Position numbers and translations under genes: made by a program
The notes under the pieces: generated by a model
What the model was told of the DNA's origin: nothing
Database searches by the model: none
What the model saw: only the letters and a program-made list of their open reading frames with translations
Shown: in pieces, positions 55,401 to 64,000 of the stretch
Position numbering within the stretch: position 1 is the first letter of the stretch
Layout of the letters: every line of letters begins with the position of its first letter
Assembly: GCF_047663525.1 (NCBI RefSeq)
Contig: NC_092588.1
Location: 48,787,501 to 48,851,500 of the forward strand
Reading direction: 5' to 3'
Source of the DNA: Anas platyrhynchos
Taxonomy: Eukaryota; Chordata; Aves; Anseriformes; Anatidae
Length of the DNA stretch: 64,000 bases

Positions 55401-58400
55401 TGGCAGCTGTAATGGCTTTCACGTCCTTCTTTGTGTGCCCAGGTATTGGAAGGCAGGGCGGAGAAATATAGGACTAATAAATGCAAATTTTCCTTGTGTG
55501 CATCAAGAGGTTCTCATTTATCAGCCTCTTGAAGAGTGCTTATGAAAGATATGCGTGCTTTTCAGAAGAAGATGAATGTCCTGGCATTGTCCTTCTAATT
55601 TGGTTGACCCTTTTGAAAGATAATGGATGGGAGTAGCCGTGTTTGCTGCTTAAACTTCAAAACAGGGGCCGCCGTGACTACTGCTGAAATAAATCCTGCT
55701 TCTAGAATTAACGCTTAATTATGCTCTGAACTCAGATTTTGTTCAGGGATATTCAGAAACATCTGTGTTTAAAAGTAGTAAGGGTTGATGTATTAAACCT
55801 CACAGTTTCTTGTTAGAGTTGTAAGATGTGTATCTATTAGTGGTGGAGGTCAAGGTAGGAAGAAAATGTAATGCCTTTGGCTTGGAGTAAATAAGTAAAT
55901 AAAATCACATTTTATTGTGCAGATGCCTGCACAAAACAAGTGGAAGGAAGTTACCAATGGGCAACCTCGGTTGCCAGATTTGTTCACAAAAACGAAAAGA
56001 TGGGAATCAGGCTGTGAAGGCAGAGTGACTAGTTTGGTGTTGTCCGAAATCTGCATTTATTGTTCCTAAGGAAAGCTGAACAGCAAGGAACTTTGAGGAG
56101 CTGTGGGCTCCAGATGCTCATGACTTAGTGAAAGATAATACTTTTGTGATTTAATGGGACTTTTCTTTACTAGTGCAATTAAATGTTGCTGTAGAAGGAA
56201 AAGTAGAATTGTAATTGTCATTGTGAACAGTGATTGAAGAGTGAGAAATGAGACGTCTCCATGATGTTGCAGGGAATTAATATGAGATCTGTAAGGGGCA
56301 TCACAGCAGAAGGAACAAAGGTGGGGTTTTTGGTCATGGAGTCCAGCGTCAGGGGCTGGCTGGAGGTGGCAGTGACCGCACGGCAAGATGTGACGGGTAG
56401 GAGATGACCCTGGAGTGCCGAGCCTGGCCGGAGCGTGAGTCCCTTGGTGAGGCTGGGGAAGGTGCCATGCAGTAAGGGAGGCGATGAGGGGATTAAGGCA
56501 CGTAGCATCCTGGGTCCTTGTTGAATGTGGCTTTGAAAACCAGGGAAGCTTTTTCATCATCTCTGTTGAAAGAAAACTGCAGTGTTCGCGTTTTGTTAAT
56601 TTATTAGGTTACAGCACTGAATCCAGTAAGGAGACAAAACGATTATTGTCCCACCACTGATAAAATCTGCAGGTAGCTTGCGTGACACGCGCAGAGGTAT
56701 GAGCACGCCACCGATTTTATTGCTGCGCGCTTTAAGAGCAACAGAAAGATGAGTCAGTCTGTGCAGTGTAAATACGAGGCTCCAAAGACATAGCCAAGGT
56801 AGAGAGAGGCTGGGAAACTGCTTTTCCATCTGCTTGAGAGAGCTTATTAGCAGCGGGTAAAAGCTCGTAACTGGTCCAGCAGTGCTGTGGTATCAATTTA
56901 GAAAATCCATAACGTGCTTGAAGTTCCCTCAGACTTCCGTGGATTCAGCTTTCTGCCACAAGCACCCGTGCTTGTTGGACCAGCAAGTAAGTGGATGGCT
57001 CTAGGAAAAATGAGAGTATGATTAGAGTAACAGAACTAAGAACAAACAATCAAAAAAAAGCTTTTTGAGACATGTGAAGTCTAAGTGCATATTCACTTTT
57101 TTTTTTGTTTTTTTTTGTGGAGAGTTGATAAATGGACATGCCAGAGAAGAGCAAGCGTAGTATCTGTACTCAAATAAGCATCTGTGGAAGAGGATGGCAG
57201 CTCTGCATAGAGCTCAGCAGCACTTTGAGATGCATTCCTAGCACAGTATTTATCTTAGAATAACAAAAATTGTCTCGATCCCTAGGTAGACGTATGGGTT
57301 TGCTATAGAGGGTGAGCAGTGGATGTAGAAAGAATTGGACGGTGACCGGAGCCAGTTTCTTTGTGCCGAGTAAAAATGGGACAAGACAGTGAGCAATCAC
57401 TGTGTGGTACCTTACAGGGTAGCATTAAGGTAGTGTGGGTTCCTTAATTTGGTATTAAGGAAAATTATTATTTTAAAAACTTTTATTACAAAACTTTACT
57501 GGGTGAAGACCTCTTAGTCATTATCTGCTGTGGACATTGTGCAGAGGATTACTTATGACTGTACAAAATGAGGAGTAACTTCAGTGAACCTGGGTTGAAC
57601 GGAGAAAGATGAAGTCATGAAAAAAAAAACATTGACACGAGCCCTGGCCTCCTTCAGTATGTTAACACCTCTAAGAGTTTTCCTTGTATGTTCTTAAAAT
57701 TTCCTTTCTCTCCTCTTCGTCCTCTCCCAGTCTGAGAAGTACGGCATACCAGGTCTAAGTCACCTACCGGAGGCTGATACATAAATCGTGAGTCAGATCC
57801 AAAAAGCCATGGGCTGTGAGGACTCACCCCATTACCTGTTGTCCCCTAATTACACAGTTTAAAGGAGGGATATGTTGACTCTTTAGGCCTAAGTGTTTTC
57901 CTTAAAAACGTCAGCCTCTGCTGGTTGCTCCGGGGAGGTCTCCTGTTTCCCCTCCAACCCCCTCTGCTTCCTCCACATCTCAGCCTTCACGACCTTCCTC
58001 CCCACAGCCTGATGGCCATCTTCAAGCTTTGTTTATATTTTCTTCACCATTTTCACGTTTTTCTTTTCATTACCCAGGCTTGCTTTCTGTCCTCCCATGC
58101 CTTTCATCTGTGTGTCCTGTAATAGCCATCCTGTGCCAGAAGCCTGGCTCACTCCTGCCACATCATTGCTTTCCCCTCCGTGTAATTACTAACCCCGTGC
58201 TTTACATATCATCTCCTGTCTTTATGTCGCTTGGCTGCCTTTGCTGCCTTTATTCTCGTCCTTTCCTTTTATTGGCACTAATCTTGACTCCTGGATTGAA
58301 AACCTTGTCAGCTTTGGTGAGGACTGCCCCAGTTCCTGCAATCAGATGATTACAATGGGTGCTTGTTGTTGTTGTAGTTAAGGCCAGGGAAAAGCCTCCT

Positions 58401-61400
58401 CTTGTAGCTAGAGTGCTTCTTGCAGACTTGAAAGCCAGAAAATACACATAAATTCAGCTTAATCTGGGGGCCTGACTAAGGCCTGTTGAATTTGTGTGTC
58501 CTGAGTTAGTGACTCCCATATTGTCCCCCTCTCCCTTTCCTTCAGGTAGGCCCCATGTTCCCTCTGCCACCTCTGTCCTCCGGCACGAATGGGCAGTGGC
58601 TGTCTTTCCTGAGGGCACCCTGAGGTCTGCTAGTGTGGAAATAATAGGTTTAGTTCTCCCCAGACCTGCAGCAATAGGTTGTGATATTTAAGTCGAATAT
58701 TAATCTTTAACACGAAATGACTTCCAGGCTCGTTGCTAGCTCACGCACCAGCTACGCTGCTGTCTGAACGTGAGTGCTGACGATCTCCCTTCTGCAATCA
58801 GGACCAAAGCTGTCTGGAAGGAAATGTTTTCGGATCGGAGCAGAGGAGTCTCAGATGTTGCTGGAAGGCCAGGAAGGGGCTCACAGGCTCTTGGGGCAGC
58901 TGCTCGCAGTGGAAGCAGCAGCAGCCGTGTGGCTGTGGTGCCGGGACACAGACATCGACTCCCTAGTTTTATTTTGGGTAGAGGAGTGCAAATGGTTTGG
59001 CACATCCAGCAGGCTTTCTTGCAAATATCTGTATCAGTCAGTCCTTTTTAACATACTGAATTATCCACCCCAGCTTTAAAATGATGTCTTAAATGCGTGC
59101 CTCATACTTTTTGCACCAGTACATGATAGGCTTTCTGTTTGTTTTTAAATCAGTGAAGACCTTTATCTGTGATATATTAATCCTTGCAAGGCATGGAAAT
59201 GGCCCTTCAGTGAAGCATGGGCCATGGGTTAGTTGAGTACAGTCTTTTTAAAACCGCATTCCAAAATGATTATTTGGAAATAGTTATTTCTCCCTGTCTA
59301 ATCAGCGACCTGAAGCTCCTGCCTCGAGGGACGAGTCAGAGCACCCTAACGCTCAATGAAAGTTTGGCCTGACTCAGCTTGTTGGGGGCTTGAAATATGA
59401 ATAATCTTCAAATAGAAATTTTGAGAAATGAAAAATGGTGGTCAAAGGTTTTTGTTGACTTTGTTTTGTTGTTATTGTTGTTCCATGGCCTATACGTCTC
59501 TTTGAAGGCTATTTTCAGGTATACAGGAAACCTCCAATGTAAGCCTCTTGCCTTCTTTCAAAAACTGCATTTTTTTGCATTTCAGCAACCCATGAGGAAA
59601 AAATCATACGATCTCCCAAACTGAAGAAAAAATGATGTTTAAAAATTGAAGTTAATTTGACAGTTAAAGTTGTGCTGTTTACTAGTAATGAATGCATTAG
59701 TCACTAATGGAAAGCTGTCACGGGAGAACACTTTTGATATATATCTTTTGGCGTTAAGAATGGTAGAAACGCACAGGTTAGCAGCTGGTTGAATGGTTTT
59801 GAAGGGCAAAGAGGTTTGGATCTATGTAAAGAAGCAGCTGCTGACATAAATTTGTAAACCTTCACTTATTTACAAGATAAACAATTCTGCCTGCGGAGAT
59901 AGTTTTATGACTTCTTATAGATGTGTGTATATATATATATATATATTATATATAAATGTTTTGTTTTTTTCTCTCTCCCAGTGTGAATTAGGAAAGTGTG
60001 ACCCTTAGGCTATGTTTAGAAGTTTGTTGTTTTTTTTCAGTCATCTGAGCTGAAGAGAAGAAATTCCTATAGCTAGCCATTATGATTAAATTTTGCTTGC
60101 ATGGGCCATACAAGAGCAAATTCAGCTCAGTCTTGATAGATTCATGTCAAAATGTGTTTCTTAGGCGAGTTAATACAGGTGTCTTTAGTAATCTGGGAAA
60201 CTTCCAAAAGAGTCACTGCAAACAGATCAGGGAAATCTGCTGAGTACATGCTTGGAATCAAGGTAGAGAGGGGCAGGGAATGGTATAGTAAATAATTTCT
60301 GTAATACAGTCTGTAGTGTTAAAATGGTGCAAGTCAACAAGTAGCTTGTGCCTGTCTAGAATACCATCTGTGGTGTGTTTGAGCTGGTGTGAGATTTAAA
60401 CTACTTGTTACTCCTGTTTCCCTCCTCAGAATGTGGAATCCTGACAATACCATTGTTTTTTGAGGTGCTGGTATAAATGTTGCTCCTCTTCTGTGGTGTT
60501 GCCCAGTTTCCAAGTAATGGGAATAAGTAATATGGCTTAAGATGTTCCCTACATTAGTTATAGTACTAAAAAAAAATAAATCTCGGTAAGCAGTAGTAAA
60601 TTGTGGTAGTACCAGATAAGAGACAAGGAAAGGTTTTAAAGCTGGAGTTGAGGAACTTATTTCGTGGAAGTTTATCAAAGAAGATTTATCAGAGGGGCCG
60701 TGAGATGAGTTTCTTGCTGTTCCTTTCAGAAATGGAATTTTTGCTTTACCTCTTTCGGTGTGGGCTGATTTATTTGTTCTGTATGTAAGGGTTTGGTTAA
60801 GACTTCTGTTAAAAGGATCTTCATAGGACCTCAGCATAGCCGTGAAGTGTAGCGATGGGTCTGTGCAACTGGGAGGATCTGGTAAATGGTCTGACTCCTG
60901 TTGGTCATGCTACAGGAGACACAAGTCAAAGTACTTGAATTTATCAGGGACTGCGAGTACTGGCAGAATGGTGTGTGCCATTGCGTGATTATAGGTTTAA
61001 AATCACTTACTTTTTCTAAGTAGTAATTTTCCAAAAATATCTTTTTTTTTCTTCTGGAAAGTTTTTTTTTCTTCCCCATTTTGACCACATTTCTGTGAAT
61101 TGGCCTTCTCTTGTCTTATATTGTGGAGGTGTGTTGTTCTGGTCGTCTTCATTTGAGTGTCGCAGAAATAGCCCCCAATAGTCATAAATCTGCTAATATT
61201 TGTAGAAGTATTCAATAAATTAAAAAAGTTCTCACTTACCACCGTTTACCGTTTAAAACAATCAAATGAGTGCTACCATTTTGAACACCAGGAATGTCTC
61301 CTGTGTGGATCTTGACATGAATTGACCAAGATCACCAGTCCTTCTGCAAAGAGGATGCAGTACTTAAAAGCTGCCTTACTAAGTCACTCTCCTGTGCTTC

Positions 61401-62674
61401 ATTTTGCAATAAGCCACCGGTGTTAAGCGTTCAGCTTACGCTGGCAAGAGTTCAAAATAAAGGTAAACAGCTTTCCCTCTGTTAGTTAGTTGCTCCGTAT
61501 TCATTCAAGATGCATGTAACCTTTAGGTTCAAAGGGAGGGCAACTAGTTCAGCGTGAAAAATAAATCCTTTTCTGTGTGGGTGACTCTTCTCTGCTTTCG
61601 TGTGCCATTCAGATTCTCCATACTAAGTCAGCACGATTGCTCCTGTGTACAAATACTATGCTAACCAGTAGGTTGAACTTCCTTGAGCTCGCTTGGGCGA
61701 TCTGATGAGGACAGTCCTTCCATTTACGGCTCCCCGTTGCAGGCTCTCCTGGGGGGTCCCAAAGAGCAAAAACCACAGAGGTCAAATTAAAGTTGCACGT
61801 GTTTTGAAAGTCAGGTTTTGGGGAGCTACCCTTCTCTGTGGAATGTTTCTATGGAATATTTCATTTTCCTGAATATCATTTCCCAACAGAAAATCGTCCT
61901 GCTATGTCCTACTTTGTGCTCTTCTCATATGAATTACCAACACAGATAATCTTGCAGCTTTTAGTCGAATGGTATATGATGTGAAATTTCAGTTTTATTT
62001 TTTTCATAAACTGGCAAGCCACTTGTACTTTTATACCAAAGTTTTTTGTCTTTGAGAATATTGAGATTTCAATTTGATGAAACAATTCAGACGCTTAATT
62101 TCGCCGTGTTGTGTAAATTCCAAAGTGATGTTTCTGAACTCGGAGGAAACACAAATATCGAAAGAAAAGACCTCTGAAAATATTACAACAATATTTCTAC
62201 TTTAGCTTGCTCAGACTTCATGTTGTTATTGTTGAACTCTCTGATATCCCAGAAGCATCAGATCAAGCAAGTGGCTTTTTCCTGGTCTATGAATTAATGG
62301 TATGTTTTCTCTTGAAATAATTACTTGCTCCTGCTTAATTTAAGCCAACATGTTTTCATGTTCCCTCCATGGCTGAGCATCATTCGTACAATTTAAATAA
62401 TGAAGCCAAACATTAAAGACATCTTAAAAGGGAGAGTCGTGAAGGATCCAAATAAAGAGGGCAGGGCCTTTTTGTTGTTAATTCTGTGATGCATGTATAA
62501 TTGCAATATTATTGAAATGTGTGATTGAAGTAAGGCAAAGAATATTTGGCTAAAACTGGAAAAAAAGAGTTGACTTCTTAGTGTCTTGTCCATTGACTTA
62601 AACTGAAAGCTTTTCTTTCTTTTTTTTTTTTTATTACAGATAAATCAGACCGGTTACACTGCACAGAAATGGAG
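52102..62674 (+). CDS. SPIRE1: SPIRE1, spire-family actin nucleator (5' part: exons 1-2)
   Basis: SPIRE1 nucleates linear actin filaments through WH2 domains and works with formins in vesicle transport. Only its N-terminus is in the window: exon 1 at 52102-52444 and a 35-nt exon at 62640-62674. Exon 1 encodes a low-complexity Gly/Ala/Pro leader, then [20 protein letters not shown] and WAVCYQCCG, the start of the KIND domain, the formin-binding module, nearly identical to human SPIRE1. The ATG is the first after an in-frame TGA at 52087 and has G at -3 and +4. The donor is G followed by GTAAGG at 52445. The rest of KIND, the WH2 repeats and the C-terminal FYVE-like part lie beyond the window. 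SPIRE2 is the alternative, but synteny with CEP76 favours SPIRE1. Confidence 0.92.
52445..62639 (+). other. SPIRE1 intron 1 (10.2 kb)
   Basis: The first kilobase is GC-rich; later it becomes AT-rich. It contains an AT microsatellite (59926-59954), T and A runs and several long open frames (for example minus 56066-56560 and minus 60334-60837) with no recognisable protein. No CR1 or LTR copy was recognised here, in contrast to the CEP76 introns. Confidence 0.6.
59926..59954. repeat. AT dinucleotide microsatellite
   Basis: A GTGTGT lead-in followed by about ten AT units and a TATATATAAA tail inside SPIRE1 intron 1. Confidence 0.8.
62640..62674 (+). CDS. SPIRE1: SPIRE1 exon 2 (35-nt microexon)
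   Basis: It has a strong T-rich tract and ATTACAG acceptor, and donor GTAAGA. Joined to exon 1 in phase it encodes [12 protein letters not shown] and ends on a codon boundary. The human protein has 12 residues at this place (GKLGYSQCMETE) sharing Lys, Cys and two Glu at the same spacing, so this is probably the orthologous exon. Confidence 0.65.
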
Positions 62675-64000
62675 GTAAGAGAAGTGTTTTGTGTTCTCTG
62701 CTGGTGCTGATTTAGCTCAGTTTGTTTTTGTTACCTTAAAGTGAAAATGTAGAGTGCTTTCAGTGGGCAGTCTTACTGTGAAATGTTTGTAGTATTTATG
62801 TCTTTAAATTAACAGGTGCATAAAAGTGTCTTAACATGGGTCATTTAGTCTCATGCTCAGAAAAAGAAGAAAGAAAGTCCATGTAGTTTTCAAAAAACGA
62901 GGCTGGAGCTACAGATAATGTAACCTCATTTGTTATTTACTTCTTTTAGATAAGTATCTTTGGTTTTATTTTAGAGTATTTTATTTTAAATAATTTCTCT
63001 TGGATAAATTATCTTGGTGTGCTTTCTAAAGGACTAGTAGATTGTGGAATAAATACTTAGTGTTAACAGAATGGGTTGGCGATTTTTGGCAACCCAGGAA
63101 TTTGGATAGAAGCAGAGAAGAAAAGTGATCTCAAGATTATTTTTCTACCTCAAGGTGTCCTTTTTTCATGTGCTTTTAGTATTTCCTTTAATTTATCACT
63201 TGGTGATATGGGGCTTAAGGAATAGTTTAGGTATGTCTTGCTGGAGTAGCAACAGAATTGTAAAACCAGTTCAAAACTGCTTGCTTTATATCTTGACCAT
63301 TTTTTGACTCTGTGTCTTTGATCCTAAGCTGTTTTAAGAATGCTCAAACCACCATTTTGTCAGATCCATAGATTTAATCCAAGACTTGAATGAAAACTAG
63401 GTAGACCTTCTTGCTGGACAGGATGTGGACTCACAACTGTTTGTTATGATACAGAGCAAATCTGATGGCCTACTCCTTAACTAAACTTTTCCGGCAATAA
63501 ATAAAAATATCTGTGTCCTTTGCAGGGCAGTGTTTTCTTCTTGTCTTTGAACTTTCTTTGAAATGGAAAACTGAGTTTTTACTTTAACTGTTCCATTGCT
63601 ACCTCAGACTGGGCCTGGAGGTAGGGCATCTTAATTGGCGGGCTGTTTTCTCATCCCGAATATATGTGGGGGTGACAAACGGCTGTCGCTAAAAGGTTTG
63701 TACTTAGACAAAACTGGGTATGAAAACAGCTGGTTTAATAACAAAATGGAAGGCCCGCTAATTGAACTACACATGGTAAAATGCCAAAGCCGTCCAGGTT
63801 TTTGCAGCTGTTTATAACAAAATGGCAACGTTCCTTCAGCAGGAAGCAGTCTAAGGAGAAATTCCTCACTGATACAAGTCCAGAAATTGGAAGTAGGCAC
63901 ATTTTGTTTCTCTTTGTGCAGTTCAGATTAAGCAAATGCATCCTGTTTTTGTTTCAGCATTTGTAGAAACCCAGTTCATAAATCTCGTACCTTACTTACA
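62675..64000 (+). other. SPIRE1 intron 2 (to window end)
   Basis: AT-rich sequence with no exon continuing the KIND domain (VIESLG-type sequence) before the window ends. I see nothing else. Confidence 0.6.

Noticed and set aside
56066..56560. 164-codon reverse open frame in SPIRE1 intron 1
   Set aside because: Low-complexity His/Pro/Leu-rich reading, no recognisable protein and no exon signals tying it to a gene.
60334..60837. 167-codon reverse open frame in SPIRE1 intron 1
   Set aside because: It has no recognisable motif, no supporting splice structure or promoter, and sits in a large AT-rich intron where one such frame per several kilobases is not surprising.
1..64000. CRISPR arrays, operons, tRNA or rRNA genes, complete proviruses
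   Set aside because: None was seen. The intron-exon structure and bird repeats show a vertebrate nuclear region, and the only retroviral remains are solo or fragmentary LTRs.

Overview
This is a vertebrate nuclear segment, almost certainly from a bird. Evidence: eight CR1 retroposon copies or 3'-end fragments in both orientations, several copies of an endogenous-retrovirus LTR family I know from bird genomes, AT-rich introns of moderate length, and exon sequences close to but distinct from the mammalian orthologues. The gene order matches the block on human chromosome 18p11.21. The species cannot be fixed from the sequence alone.

Layout. (1) 1-23.5 kb, + strand: PTPN2 (T-cell protein tyrosine phosphatase), entered inside an early intron. 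Seven coding exons plus an alternative last exon are present, and the first ~54 codons lie upstream of the window. Two C-termini are encoded: an ER-anchored 48-kDa form (stop at 18624-18626) and a nuclear 45-kDa form made by splicing from 18520 to a 22-nt coding tail at 23155-23176. (2) 23.5-28.6 kb: intergenic, with one large CR1 copy. (3) 37183 down to 28888, - strand: complete PSMG2 (proteasome assembly chaperone 2), seven exons, 273 codons. (4) 37352-50945, + strand: complete CEP76 (centriolar protein), twelve exons, 662 codons. (5) 52102 to beyond the window end, + strand: SPIRE1 (actin nucleator), first exon plus a 35-nt second exon at 62640-62674, separated by a 10.2-kb intron.

Arrangement. 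PTPN2 and PSMG2 converge tail to tail. PSMG2 and CEP76 are head to head, with only 168 bp between their start codons inside a CpG island, so they probably share a bidirectional promoter. CEP76 ends less than 1 kb before the CpG-island promoter of SPIRE1. The four genes act in unrelated cell-biological processes; nothing suggests an operon-like functional unit. All exon boundaries were set by reading GT-AG sites and checking that codon phase is kept across every junction.

No wholly new biological system was found. The best second-look items are: conservation of the PTPN2 C-terminal splice switch; a PTP1B-like exon in this PTPN2; a serine-repeat upstream ORF ending 12 nt before the SPIRE1 start; three MYB-type motifs in the PSMG2/CEP76 promoter; a ~106-nt hairpin in a PTPN2 intron; an antisense open frame beside PTPN2; and a tandem duplication abutting a CEP76 splice acceptor.
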